This document shows, in pieces, positions 26,286-35,795 of a DNA stretch of 64,000 nt (position 1 is the stretch's first letter; each line of letters begins with the position of its first letter). The notes under the pieces were generated by a model, which did not search any database, was not told where the DNA came from, and saw nothing but the letters and a program-made list of their open reading frames with translations. Position numbers and translations under genes: made by a program. The DNA is from Candidatus Melainabacteria bacterium (GTDB lineage Bacteria > Cyanobacteriota > Vampirovibrionia > Obscuribacterales > Obscuribacteraceae), in assembly GCA_003963305.1 (NCBI GenBank), contig RXJR01000033.1, positions 1-64,000 of the forward strand, written 5' to 3'.

Positions 26286-27674
26286 TTACGACCGGCTGGC
26301 CAGAACGCTGCGAATGGTCTTAACGAGCACGTCGACAGAAGGCATCGAGCGATACTCGGGAATTTCGAGCCGCACGTAACGACCGATGCATGCACTGGGC
26401 GTGACGATGGGCTGGCTCTCCTGAAGGGCCTGCTTGAAGGCGTTGGGCGACCAGGGCTCGGGCACCTTGAAGCAGATGATTGAAGGAACGAGGGGTCGCT
26501 CCGGTGTGCTCTCGAGCACCTCGATGCCGTCTACGGCGGAGAGGGCTTCCACCACCTGGCGACGCAGCCTGGTCACAAGTGCAAGCTGATGCTGCCTGCG
26601 CTCGCTGTAGGTCTCGCCCACGCCTCGCCAGAAGTGACAGCGCACAGCCTCACGCATCGCCACCACCTCGGGAATCGAGACGGCGCCTTGCTTAAGGAGG
26701 TGCGGGGGAAAGCGATCTTCGTACTGAGGCTCGAACTGGAAGTGCGAGACCCAGGGCGGTGCCTCCTTCATGCTGCCGGTTTCGATGCGCTTGAGGAAAG
26801 CTTCGAGCAACTCCCGCTTGAGCACGAGCGTCGAGGCAATCAGCAAGCCGCCGAGCGCCTTGGACGAACCGAAGACGTAGGCATCGCAGAACGAGACCGG
26901 GTTGGCGATAGATTCAGCGTCGGTGCGACCGATGCCCTGAATGTCGTCGACGATAAAAGAGAGCTGAATACCGTCGGCTTTCAGTTCCTCGACAGCGCGC
27001 GAGACTGCCCTGACAGGCAGAATGCGCCCCGTTTTGGTGACGTGAGGCAGAACCAGGCAGCCTGTGATGCGACCGCCCTCAGAAAGGCTGTAGGCAGCCT
27101 CTTTGATCGACTGGACGAGCTCGTCGTTGGTGAGCCGCCCGATACCGATCACCTTCGAGGTCGGCGTCACATCAGGCGGATACGGCAGAACCGGCTCCGC
27201 TTGATAGAAAAGAGCGCTCGTCGGCTGAAACATCGCCGACTCCATCTGATTGGGATTGCGCCCCATCAGAGCAGCTGGAACGAGCGACCCGCCTTCGTCG
27301 GTGGTGATGGTGAAGAAACGCCCGCCGACCGCGCTGACGTGAGCGCAGAGGCGCGACGCAAGCAAGAGCGAGGCAGTACCGCTGGCATCGAAGACAACCG
27401 GCGTCTCGACGGTAAGCTGCAAGAGCTGACGAATCAGAAAGCGGCTGTAATCCATGTCTTGCAGGTAGTAGCGTGTCAGCGCGGCCGGGTCATCGAGGAA
27501 CCGACGCACAGCGTTCACCGCCTGCTTGGCTGGTCCTGACACTTCCATCGTGGGCGACGCAATCGTGGCACCGCCCCACCAGTTAGAAAACTTGTGCTTC
27601 CAGTCGACTCCATGCCTGGGCACGGGAGAAGTGCCGGCAGGAACAGACCCGAAGTGCTGTTTGGGGTTGAACAT
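26286..27674 (-). CDS. PLP-dependent fold-type I enzyme, aminotransferase-like
   Basis: A 462-residue protein. VVFDASGTASLLLASRL (about residues 93-109) is the phosphate-binding region, FIVDDIQGIGRTDAES carries the Asp-x-x-Gln that holds the pyridine nitrogen, and YVFGSSKALGGLL has the Ser-Ser-Lys with the Schiff-base lysine. The tail IVTPSACIGRYVRLEIPEY contains the Arg that binds the substrate carboxylate. This resembles class II/V enzymes (kynureninase, cysteine-desulfurase or AONS-like), but the exact reaction is unclear. The gene starts at ATG 27674 with a good AAGGAGGCG site. It is part of the leftward GC-rich group. Confidence 0.7.
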   Translation of the reverse strand: MFNPKQHFGSVPAGTSPVPRHGVDWKHKFSNWWGGATIASPTMEVSGPAKQAVNAVRRFLDDPAALTRYYLQDMDYSRFLIRQLLQLTVETPVVFDASGTASLLLASRLCAHVSAVGGRFFTITTDEGGSLVPAALMGRNPNQMESAMFQPTSALFYQAEPVLPYPPDVTPTSKVIGIGRLTNDELVQSIKEAAYSLSEGGRITGCLVLPHVTKTGRILPVRAVSRAVEELKADGIQLSFIVDDIQGIGRTDAESIANPVSFCDAYVFGSSKALGGLLIASTLVLKRELLEAFLKRIETGSMKEAPPWVSHFQFEPQYEDRFPPHLLKQGAVSIPEVVAMREAVRCHFWRGVGETYSERRQHQLALVTRLRRQVVEALSAVDGIEVLESTPERPLVPSIICFKVPEPWSPNAFKQALQESQPIVTPSACIGRYVRLEIPEYRSMPSVDVLVKTIRSVLASRS

Positions 27675-27699
27675 AAAAGTTGTCGCCTCCTTCCACTAA

Positions 27700-27752
27700 G
27701 CAAGCTCTCGCTTGCCGCAAGACAGCAGCAGGCAGCCGACATGACCGCCTGC
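27700..27752 (-). terminator. Two hairpins between small membrane protein and PLP enzyme genes
   Basis: GCAAGC/GCTTGC (27700-27715, 4-base loop) and GCAGGC/GCCTGC (27728-27733, 27747-27752). They separate two genes read leftwards. Confidence 0.4.
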
Positions 27753-27780
27753 ACCTGTCGGAAAAGAAAGATTGAACCCG

Positions 27781-28137
27781 CTACTGCGCAGCCTGAGCCG
27801 GGTAGGGGTTGTACTTGACGCCCGTGCGCACGTCGAAGACGCAGGCACGACCATCGACCGCCTCGGCGCCGGCGTCGAAACGCTGGCAGTCGGCAGCCGC
27901 CTCATCGAAGGTCATGAAAGGACCGTCGGGCAGATCGGTGCTGCCGTCCTTGAAGTGGAACCCGGCACCGTGCGTGCTGTAGAGCACGAGGAAGTCGCGT
28001 CGCGGCGCCGCCAGAACGCGGTTGGGCTGACTGGCGGAGCGGCGCGGAGAGGTGAGCGCCTTGAAGGCGAACAGACCGAGCACACCGAGAGCGCCTATGG
28101 CGAGCAGGTCTACACCGTTGCGATTGCTGTTTCTCAT
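27781..28137 (-). CDS. Small anchored protein of unknown function
   Basis: A 118-residue protein that starts at ATG 28137 (AAGGAA site). Residues 10-27 are hydrophobic (LLAIGALGVLGLFAFKAL), then follow a short basic hinge (TSPRRSASQPNRVL) and a folded-looking region with FLVLYSTHGAGFHFKDGSTDLPDGPFMTFDEAAADCQRF, ending in CVFDVRTGVKYNPYPAQAAQ. The pattern of a helix plus small alpha/beta module suggests a cytosol- or periplasm-facing accessory protein. The longer frame up to 28299 has no start site and overlaps a hairpin, so it is dropped. Confidence 0.6.
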   Translation of the reverse strand: MRNSNRNGVDLLAIGALGVLGLFAFKALTSPRRSASQPNRVLAAPRRDFLVLYSTHGAGFHFKDGSTDLPDGPFMTFDEAAADCQRFDAGAEAVDGRACVFDVRTGVKYNPYPAQAAQ

Positions 28138-28191
28138 ATGGGAGTTCCTTGAATTTTGGTCGATAGGCATCGACGGGTCCATGGAAAGCAA

Positions 28192-28225
28192 CTCGGGGCG
28201 AATGCAAGAGCGCACTCGCCCCGAG
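28192..28225 (-). terminator. Hairpin upstream of the small anchored protein
   Basis: CTCGGGGCGA (28192-28201) and TCGCCCCGAG (28216-28225), a perfect 10-bp stem. It lies directly after the acyl-CoA dehydrogenase gene on the minus strand. Confidence 0.55.
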
Positions 28226-28321
28226 CGCATGATGAAACGGAATAGCAAGTGGTGAAGGATCTGCCGATTGCGAAAATCGGACCAAACTCCAGCCAACACT
28301 TGCGTTTCACGCTTCTACGAC

Positions 28322-30313
28322 CTACTTCTGGTCGTACTGGCGCAGGATGGTAGCCTGCGGAACACCGGCAAGCTGCGTGAACTTGCCGTCAGAGACAAGC
28401 CGAGCCAGCTTCGTGCAGGCGCGGAAGTAGCCGTCATCGGGCAAACCACCGACGAGCTGCATGGTCAGGTCACGGCAGAGCACATCGGCCGCCGCGATCG
28501 TCGCCTCGTCACCACGCTCGGTGGCATACTGCACCACCGCCAGCATCGTCACAGTGCGCTGCACAGCCATGGACATCTGCACCATCTGGAGCTGACGGTC
28601 AGCCAGCGCCACCTGGTACTTGAGCATGGCGCGCTCGATGCGCTTGGCCAGACGTGTGAAGTTCTTGAGGGCGAACTTGGCGTGGCGGCGCAGCTTCGGG
28701 TTGACCTCAGAGACGCTCTGGAAGTCGCCGAAGCGGCTCTCGGTGCGGAAGATCCAGCCCGCCATGGGCAGAGACGCGCGCACCAGACGCAGGAAGTTGG
28801 CAGGCTTGAGGAGCTTGCCCACCTGAGCCAGCGTCTTGCCGCCCCGCCACTTGAGCAGGTACTTCATCTCCACGCCGGAGGCTGCCATGGCAGCCATGAC
28901 CGGCCCCATGTAGCTGTTGCCCGGGTCCTTGATCAGACCCTTGAAGAAGGCCATGGCCAGGACCTCGCCCTCACCCTCGTAGATCATGGGCGCGAGCAGG
29001 TCGTGGATGTTGTCGCCGACGATGCTGCCCTTGAGCAGCGAACGTCCGCCCAGCGTCTTGAGCGCGTCTTCGATAGCCACTTCCTTGAGCGACTCCGAGC
29101 CGAACACCTTGGCGATGATGCACTCGAGCTCGCCGCGGTAACCCTGGTCGAGCAGCGAGGAACACCAGGCCACGAGCGCGTCGGCACCGACGATGCGAGA
29201 AGCGGCGTGGGCGATGCGGCGCTGCACCAGCTCACGGCTGGCGATCTTGTCGCCGTAGGTAACGCGGTAGTCGGCCCACGGCAACATCGCCGCAAGCAGC
29301 GTACGCATCACACCCGAGGCGTTCGCGCACAGAGCGATACGCCCACGGTTGAGGCCGTGATAGGCGACGGTGAGACCGTCTCCGACCGGCGGCACGAGCA
29401 GGTTGGCCTTGGGAACGCGCAGGTCCTTGAAGACGATGCCGTAGTTGTAGATGTGGCGTACGGCGTGGATCTCGTACTTGTCGAGCTGGAAGTGCTCGTT
29501 CTCCTCGGCCGGCAGGTCCACGATCAACACGGCATGCTTGCCGTCGATCATGGCCACGAGACCGATGGTGCGACCGGGTCGGATGTTGGAGATGAAGAGC
29601 TTGCGCCCGTTCACCACGTAGTCGTCGCCGTCGAGCACAGCCGTGGTGCGCAGCTGCGTCAGGTCGGAACCGGCATTGGGCTCGGTCAGAGCAAATGCCG
29701 AGAGCGCCCCGCCCGAAGCCAGCTTGGGCAGGAAACGAGCCTTCTGCTCGTCGGAGCCGAAGCCAATAAGCGGGTCGACAGCACCGATACAGCCGTGGAT
29801 GGAAGCCAACCCGGCCGTCGTCGCGTCACCCTTGGCCGCCATCTCGGTCAGAAATGGCATGAAGTCAGACAACAGAGCACCTTCTCCACCGAACTCCGGG
29901 TCAATGAGCAGACCGAAGTAGCCAGCTTCGGACAGATCACGGATGCAAACGTCGGAGATCTTTTCTTTCTCGTCGAAAAGCGTGCCCGCCTCGTTATGCG
30001 CAGCGACAATGTCGATGCACGCGGCCATGACCTGAAGGTACGCGGGTTTCTCAGCGAACCCAGCCGGGCGGGCATGGGGCGCGAAGAGCCGCAGGGGGGA
30101 ATTGCCGAAAACGCCCTTGGCTACCGGGCTTTCGGAAGTGCGGAAACGGGCCTCGAGAGTCTTCTCGAAGACTTCATCGGCACGGTCGATCGTGCCGACA
30201 GCCTCGACCTCAGCCGATCCCTTGCCACTCTGGCGCAGGACCTCTTCCGCGAGATTCGTGTCGTCGGAAGCCGTAACACCTGGCTTCCCAATCTTTTTGT
30301 TAGCGGGGTTCAT
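28322..30313 (-). CDS. Acyl-CoA dehydrogenase
   Basis: A 663-residue flavoenzyme that makes the alpha,beta double bond of acyl-CoA in beta-oxidation. Seen: AFALTEPNAGSDLTQLRTTAVLDGDDYVVNGRKLFISN, the FAD/substrate core of the middle beta domain (about 200-240), RIALCANASGVMRTLL and a MIYEGEGEVLAM near 420 that carries the probable catalytic base (YEG-type). The C-terminal 200 residues exceed the standard 380-residue form, matching the longer FadE/ACAD9-like type with an extra helical domain. ATG 30313 has AAGGAG. The electron acceptor (ETF) genes are not in view. Chain-length preference is not readable. Confidence 0.85.
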   Translation of the reverse strand: MNPANKKIGKPGVTASDDTNLAEEVLRQSGKGSAEVEAVGTIDRADEVFEKTLEARFRTSESPVAKGVFGNSPLRLFAPHARPAGFAEKPAYLQVMAACIDIVAAHNEAGTLFDEKEKISDVCIRDLSEAGYFGLLIDPEFGGEGALLSDFMPFLTEMAAKGDATTAGLASIHGCIGAVDPLIGFGSDEQKARFLPKLASGGALSAFALTEPNAGSDLTQLRTTAVLDGDDYVVNGRKLFISNIRPGRTIGLVAMIDGKHAVLIVDLPAEENEHFQLDKYEIHAVRHIYNYGIVFKDLRVPKANLLVPPVGDGLTVAYHGLNRGRIALCANASGVMRTLLAAMLPWADYRVTYGDKIASRELVQRRIAHAASRIVGADALVAWCSSLLDQGYRGELECIIAKVFGSESLKEVAIEDALKTLGGRSLLKGSIVGDNIHDLLAPMIYEGEGEVLAMAFFKGLIKDPGNSYMGPVMAAMAASGVEMKYLLKWRGGKTLAQVGKLLKPANFLRLVRASLPMAGWIFRTESRFGDFQSVSEVNPKLRRHAKFALKNFTRLAKRIERAMLKYQVALADRQLQMVQMSMAVQRTVTMLAVVQYATERGDEATIAAADVLCRDLTMQLVGGLPDDGYFRACTKLARLVSDGKFTQLAGVPQATILRQYDQK

Positions 30314-30478
30314 ATAGCGAACTCCTTCTTCGACTAACTAACTAAATAACTAGCGTCGTCAGCCGTCTAGATGTCCTTAGATGCACAGCGTTGTGCCGCA
30401 CATCCTGCGATCATTCGTCACCGACAGAGGCTCCAAACCTTTGCCGGCTTCACAAGCGTTGAGCTTCCGATGCGCCAC

Positions 30479-30492
30479 CACCCATAGTGGTA
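30479..30492. repeat. CACC-N6-GGTA palindrome, copy 4
   Basis: Spacer catagt; one arm base differs (GGTA). It lies inside a larger hairpin GCGCCAC/GTGGCGC (30472-30499), 166 bases upstream of the dehydrogenase start. Confidence 0.55.
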
Positions 30493-30524
30493 GTGGCGCC
30501 CGGAAAGAAAACCGAAAAGGGCCA

Positions 30525-30542
30525 GCCGGATATTACTCCGGC
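30525..30542 (-). terminator. Terminator of the protealysin-like gene
   Basis: GCCGGA/TCCGGC with loop tattac, followed on the minus strand by a T-rich stretch (complement of AAAGAAAACCGAAAAGG). Confidence 0.65.
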
Positions 30543-30570
30543 CAGCCCGATTCAGTGAATTGCATGCAGA

Positions 30571-31581
30571 TCAGGCGACCTTGATGCCGACCTTGTCCCA
30601 GGCGGCGACGAGCTTGTCGACGATCTCCGGGAACATCTTGCGGCAGGTGGTGACCGTCGCGTTGGCGAAGCCCTGGAAGTCGGTGTCGCTCTTCACGAGC
30701 CCGGAGACGCAGGCGGTGTTGAACCACACCGGCAGCGCCTTCTCCCAGGAGTAGCCGCCGACGGCGATGGCGAACTCGGCGAAGGCCTTGTTCGTGATGC
30801 CGCTGTTGGTGTGGACGCCGCCGTTGTCGGACGACGTGTTGACGAAGTCCTTCATGTGCGCCGGCTGGCGGTCGCGACCGATCTTGGGGTCGTTGTAGGC
30901 GGTGCCGGGGTTGCGCATGTCGCGCAGGGCGCGGCCCTTGATGCCCTTGGCGAAGATGCCCGGGCCGATCAGCCAGGAGTCCTGGTCGACGGTGAGCTTG
31001 CCGACCCACTGACGCAGGCCGACACCGAAGACGTCGGAGAGGCTCTCGTTGAGCGCACCGGACTGGCCGTAGTACTCCAGGCCGCAGGTGTGCTCGGTGA
31101 CGCCGTGGAACATCTCGTGACCGATCACATCGAGCAGGACGAACGTGGCGAAGATGACGCCGTCACCGTCGCCGTACGTCATCTGGCGGGAGTTCCAGAA
31201 GGCGTTGTTGTAGCCCGAGCCGTAGTGCACGGTGCCGATCAGGTCCATGCCCTGACCGTCGATGCTGTCGCGGCCGAAGACGACCTTGAGGAAGTCGCGC
31301 ATCATGCCGTGGAAGTCGTAGGCGTCGTTGACGATCTTGTCGCCGGTGGCCGGGTCGTTCTCGGCGCGCACCTTGGTGCCGGGCAGGCGCTGGCTGTTCT
31401 TCGCATCGTAGATGATGCGCTGGGCGTTCTTGAGCGCCTTCTTGTAGGTGACCTTCTTCTGACCCTTGGCCCAGAGCGTCTGGGTCTGGATCAGGGTGTT
31501 CAGGTAAGCACTGTGGCCGGTGGCATTGGCCAAGTGGAGAAGCATGTCGGGCGGGATGATTCCCTGAGTCGTGCGGTTCAT
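30571..31581 (-). CDS. Protealysin-like M4 metalloprotease
   Basis: A 336-residue neutral protease. The zinc site is HEMFHGVTEHTCGLEYYGQSGALNESLSDVFG: HEMFH with the third ligand Glu in NESLSD. The C-terminal VHTNSGITNKAFAEFA supplies the stabilising His. Instead of a long thermolysin propeptide it has a very short N terminus with IIPPDMLLHLA, the conserved PPxxL element of protealysin-type precursors. No signal peptide is seen, which is also usual for protealysins. Such enzymes act on cytosolic or exported proteins and are often controlled by an inhibitor (emfourin), but no emfourin gene was found next to it. ATG 31581 has AAAGGAAA. Confidence 0.9.
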   Translation of the reverse strand: MNRTTQGIIPPDMLLHLANATGHSAYLNTLIQTQTLWAKGQKKVTYKKALKNAQRIIYDAKNSQRLPGTKVRAENDPATGDKIVNDAYDFHGMMRDFLKVVFGRDSIDGQGMDLIGTVHYGSGYNNAFWNSRQMTYGDGDGVIFATFVLLDVIGHEMFHGVTEHTCGLEYYGQSGALNESLSDVFGVGLRQWVGKLTVDQDSWLIGPGIFAKGIKGRALRDMRNPGTAYNDPKIGRDRQPAHMKDFVNTSSDNGGVHTNSGITNKAFAEFAIAVGGYSWEKALPVWFNTACVSGLVKSDTDFQGFANATVTTCRKMFPEIVDKLVAAWDKVGIKVA

Positions 31582-32946
31582 GACAGTTTCCTTTCGGACG
31601 TGTCACAAACTGCCGTCTCACTTTCGTATAGACGAGTCTGAACGCGCTCATCGCTAAGTGCGATCGAACGTTCAACTCGAAGCGTTCCTTGCGAAACGCC
31701 GGCTACATATCACGCTTGAAATTGACGTGTACCGCCGAAGTCGCAAACGCGAAATCGGTCTATTTTGAAAGCGAACGGACAGCTTGCACAGTCCAGTACG
31801 TTGCGCTCACCAGATGTGGTGGCGCGGTTGATGAAGATGGTGAGCGACCATCGCTAACCATCAAGGGGCACTCTTGCCTGAGAAACCAGGTGCTTCACTA
31901 CCCTCGTCGTCACTGCTTCTCCCCGACATGCACAAAGTGCACGAGTCGTTGTTGAAATGGGAATGCGCAGATGAGTCGATGCTGCGGGTGATGAAGTGCC
32001 TGAGAGCTAAGGAAAGAGTACGTAGACCCTAACTAGAAAGAGAAAGTCAAAGCAACGAAAGTAAGACCAGGTATAGAGCGCGGAGGTATATATAAACGCT
32101 CTTTTAAAAAGCAGGGTCAAAGAAAATAGCTCTCTCACTTATTTATGCAATGCAGGCAGGCAGCAACTTCCATTGAGATGACAAGAGGGCTTGCGATTAT
32201 GAAGCGCTTCTCCTTTTAAGACTTTGCGGGGCACCCGATAGCCTGTCGATCGGCACCGCCAGCCAATTTCAGATCAATAGCGGAAAGATATATCGCCGCC
32301 ACCACTTTGCAGGTAGCACAGCTTGTAAACATTGCCCCGAGCGGCTTGTCAAGCGCATTCCGAAGTGACTTGCAAAGTGCTCACGTCAACCGCGCCAGAG
32401 ACTGAAATAAAGCAGAGCTTTTTGCCGACTCCATAGGCGGTGGCACTCAGTTGACAACTAGTGCACCTGAACACAGCATGATGTCAAGACTTCGTCGCAG
32501 TCCATCGTAGCCTCTCATGGAGCGCAGCCGTCCCGGCTGCCTTGACAATATGTACTCAAAACAAGTTGCCAAGCGGAATGCAACGTCGCGGACCGTAAAG
32601 GCCACCATGAAGCGCAGCCGTCCCATCTGCCCTGACTATGCATACTCAAACCGGGTTGCCAAGCGGAATGCGCTTAAGTACATATGATTTGATCTCAATA
32701 TACGTCGGGCTATATGGTCCAGATGTCGTTTACTTTTTCTTCTTACGCTTCAGGAACCTTTTCCTCCTCTAAGCACTAGATTTCAGTGGGTCCGAGCCTC
32801 GTGCACTGTGTGTCGCAGTGGCGGGTAAGACTGACTAGATCTTTGTGAACGGAGTATCATGTTCCTGGCGTTAGGAGCGCTTCATCTTGTCCATCGAAAC
32901 CTCGTTGAGGCTTCGACACACCTTAACGAATCTGGAGTCAAAAAAC
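31582..32946. other. 1.36-kb gene-poor divergent region
   Basis: No ORF here has codon or family support. The content is: a TATATATAAACGC box at 32087-32099 (pointing to the protease), an imperfect inverted repeat at 32439-32467 around TTGACA, and a duplicated 66-base segment (32516-32671). The M1 gene start is preceded by GGAG at 32934-32937. The size is large compared with other gaps. Confidence 0.5.
32516..32671 (+). repeat. Two 66-base imperfect direct repeats
   Basis: Copy 1 spans 32516-32581 and copy 2 spans 32606-32671, period 90. Both run from catg(g/a)agcgcagccgtccc to gttgccaagcggaatgc, with single-base differences. They lie between the divergent protease and aminopeptidase genes. 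Confidence 0.85.
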
Positions 32947-35706
32947 ATGTGTAACAAGCACGCAAATCCGCAGGCTGACTCGGATGTGCCGAGCTACAAG
33001 CTCCCCACTTCCGTGATTCCCAGCCACTATCGGGTTCGGCAGATGCCGAACTTCGGCACGTTCACCTTCACGGGCGAAGTCGAGATCGACGTCGACGTCC
33101 TCCGTCCGACCTGCAGCCTGACGCTCAACACGAAGGACCTGAAGATCACGAGCGCCTACGTCGTGCACGAGAACGGCACTCGCCTCGACGCTCTCAAGAC
33201 GCGCGCCACGGTGCGCTTCGCTGACGCCGAGACGAGCAAGTACGCCGACATCGAGCACGAGAGCGCCGGCACCTACGACGCCGAGGCCGAGCGCACGACG
33301 TTCAACTTCGCCGGCACGCTCGGTGCGGGCAAGTGGAAGTTCTTCGCGGAGTACGAGGGCAGCCTCGTGCAGCCGAGCCTGGAGGGCTTCTACCGCTCCA
33401 AGTGGACCGACGACAAGGGCGAGGTGCACTGGATCGGCACCACCCAGTTCGAGGCCACGCACGCCCGCCGCGCCTTCCCCTGCTTCGACGAGCCGGCCCT
33501 CAAGGCCACGTTCGACATCGAGCTCATCGTCGACGACCGGCTGACGGCGCTCTCCAACGGGCGCATCAAGTCGGAAGAGCCGTACGATGACGGCATCCGC
33601 TACGTGACGGCGGGCCCGACCTACAAGCTCGTCAAGTTCCACACCACGCCGAAGCAGTCGACCTACCTGGTCGCCTACTGCATCGGTGAGTTCGAGAGCT
33701 CCGAGCCGGTCTTCGCCAACAACAAGGAGATCCGCATCTGGTCGATTCCCGGCCAGAACCACCTCAAGAGCCTGGCGCTGCGCACCGCGGCTTTCGGCGT
33801 CAAGTGGTTCGAGGAGTTCTTCAACCGTCCCTACTTCGGTGGTGACAAGATCGACATGATCGCCATTCCCGACTTCCGGTCGGGCGCCATGGAGAACACC
33901 GGTCTGATCACCTACCGCGCCACCGCCCTGCTCGCCGACGAGACCAAGGCGACGAGCCAGGAGATCAAGCGCGTCGTCGAGGTGGTGCTGCACGAGCTCG
34001 ACCACCAGTGGAACGGCAACGAGGTGACCATGGCCTGGTGGGACGGCCTCGGTCTGAACGAGTCGTTCGCCACCTTCATGGCGTACCTGGCCATGAACCA
34101 CTTCGCTCCAGAGTGGAACATCTGGAACGACTTCGGCATCAAGCGCGCCGGCGCCTTCGCGCTCGACTCGCTCAAGCGCACCCACCCTGTCTTCGGCAAG
34201 GTCGGCCACCCCGACGAGGTCGAGCAGATCTTCGACATGATCACCTACGAGAAGGGCGGTTCGCTGCTCTTCCAGATCCTGCAGTACATCGGCGAGGACA
34301 CCTTCCGCACCGGCATGCGCATCTACATGGAGCGCCATGCCCTGGGCAACACCGAGGTCACCGACCTCTGGGACGCTCTCGAGGAGGGCTGCAAGCTCCA
34401 CAACAACAACACCCCGGTGCGCCACATCATGGACACCTGGATGCTCACTTCCGGTCACCCTGTGCTGACCGTGTCGGAGTCTGACAAGCCGGGCTTCGTC
34501 AAGTTCAGCCAGGAGCAGTTCCAGTTCCTGCCGGAAGGCGAGAACACGCAGCTGTGGCCTATCCCCGTCCACATCCGCTATGCCACCAAGGATGGTGTGG
34601 TGAAGGAGGAGAAGTTCATCGTCTCCGAGCGCGAGCAGACGGTGTACATCGACAAGGACTTCCAGTACATCATCGCCAACGCCGGCGGCTCGGGCTTCTA
34701 CCGCGTGCGCTACTCGGACGGGCTCCTGGCTCGCCTGACGGCCGACCCGCTCGCCACCATGCAGGTGATCGAGCGCTTCAACCTGGTCAACGACACCTGG
34801 GGCGGTGTTCGCGCCAACAAGACCAGCTCCGAGACCTACCTGGGGCTGATCGGGAACTTCGGCGCCGAGACCAACCCGAACGTCTGGAGCATCATCAGCA
34901 GCTCTCTGGGCCACCTCTACACCCTCACCCAGGGTGCGGAGCGTCAGTCCATGAAGCAGTTCATCCGTGACCTGGTCAAGCCCGTCTTCACGGGTCTGGG
35001 CTGGGCTCCGAAGGCCGACGAGTCGCCGGCTACCCGCGAGCTGCGTGGTTCGCTGGCAGGGCTCCTGGGCACGGTCGGTAGCGACGCCGATGTGCGTGCC
35101 AAGGCCACCGAGCTGTACGACGCCTGGAAGAAGGACGCCACGTCCATCGACCCCAACGTCGTGCCGGCCGTGATCTCGATCATGGCGCACACCGGCGACA
35201 AGGCTCGTTTCGACGAGTTCGTGGGCTTCGCCAAGTCGGCCAAGACCGACCAGGAGAAGCTCCGCTTCCTCACGGCGCTGGGCAAGTTCCGTGAGCCGGC
35301 TCTCTACACCGCTGCCATGCAGATGATGCTGGCTGAGGTGAAGACCGACGACGCCCCCTACATCCTGGCCGCCTACCTGGGTACCGAGCACGCCGGCGAG
35401 GCGACCTGGGACTTCATGCGGGCGAACTGGGAGAAGATCAACCAGAAGTTCCCCACGCGCGGCGTTGTGCGCATGGTGGAGAACTGCTCGGGTCTCGACA
35501 CGCCTGAGCTGCAGGCCGAGATCGTCGACTTCTTCGAGAAGAACGAGGTCAAGCAGGGCGACGTCGCCCTCGGGCAGATGCTGGAGCGGCTGGCGGTGAA
35601 CGTCCGTCTGCGCCAGAACGAGACGCCCAAGCTCACGGCGAAGCTCACCAGCCTCGTCGCCGCCACCAAGGACGGTGCGGAGAAGGAGCCGGTGACGACC
35701 AAGTAG
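32947..35706 (+). CDS. M1-family aminopeptidase (tandem copy 1)
   Basis: A 919-residue M1 zinc aminopeptidase that trims N-terminal residues of peptides. GAMEN is at 313-317, the zinc motif HELDHQWNGNEV at 349-360 (HExxH with the third ligand Glu 19 residues later in LNESFATF), and the conserved Tyr is in ITYEKGGS. The N-terminal beta domain (YKLPTSVIPSHYRV) and C-terminal helical repeats give the ERAP/puromycin-sensitive-like layout. No signal peptide, so it is cytosolic. The HELDH/NGNE spelling differs from the usual HELAHQWFGN, which may affect substrate binding. ATG 32947 is preceded by GGAG; the upstream frame to 32887 is dropped. A strong terminator follows. Confidence 0.9.
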   Translation: MCNKHANPQADSDVPSYKLPTSVIPSHYRVRQMPNFGTFTFTGEVEIDVDVLRPTCSLTLNTKDLKITSAYVVHENGTRLDALKTRATVRFADAETSKYADIEHESAGTYDAEAERTTFNFAGTLGAGKWKFFAEYEGSLVQPSLEGFYRSKWTDDKGEVHWIGTTQFEATHARRAFPCFDEPALKATFDIELIVDDRLTALSNGRIKSEEPYDDGIRYVTAGPTYKLVKFHTTPKQSTYLVAYCIGEFESSEPVFANNKEIRIWSIPGQNHLKSLALRTAAFGVKWFEEFFNRPYFGGDKIDMIAIPDFRSGAMENTGLITYRATALLADETKATSQEIKRVVEVVLHELDHQWNGNEVTMAWWDGLGLNESFATFMAYLAMNHFAPEWNIWNDFGIKRAGAFALDSLKRTHPVFGKVGHPDEVEQIFDMITYEKGGSLLFQILQYIGEDTFRTGMRIYMERHALGNTEVTDLWDALEEGCKLHNNNTPVRHIMDTWMLTSGHPVLTVSESDKPGFVKFSQEQFQFLPEGENTQLWPIPVHIRYATKDGVVKEEKFIVSEREQTVYIDKDFQYIIANAGGSGFYRVRYSDGLLARLTADPLATMQVIERFNLVNDTWGGVRANKTSSETYLGLIGNFGAETNPNVWSIISSSLGHLYTLTQGAERQSMKQFIRDLVKPVFTGLGWAPKADESPATRELRGSLAGLLGTVGSDADVRAKATELYDAWKKDATSIDPNVVPAVISIMAHTGDKARFDEFVGFAKSAKTDQEKLRFLTALGKFREPALYTAAMQMMLAEVKTDDAPYILAAYLGTEHAGEATWDFMRANWEKINQKFPTRGVVRMVENCSGLDTPELQAEIVDFFEKNEVKQGDVALGQMLERLAVNVRLRQNETPKLTAKLTSLVAATKDGAEKEPVTTK

Positions 35707-35741
35707 TGCGAGTCTGAACCCGGCTCGAGCTCTTACATCAG

Positions 35742-35785
35742 CGAGAGGGTGCATCGACGACCTGTCGGTGCCCCTCTCGTTTTTT
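35742..35785 (+). terminator. Intrinsic terminator after M1 copy 1
   Basis: CGAGAGGG (35742-35749) and CCCTCTCG (35772-35779), followed by TTTTTT. Confidence 0.8.
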
Positions 35786-35795
35786 CGGCGGATGC

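Noticed and set aside
31689-31955. 88-codon plus-strand frame in the gene-poor region
   Set aside because: No ribosome site, unlike codon use, no protein-like pattern.
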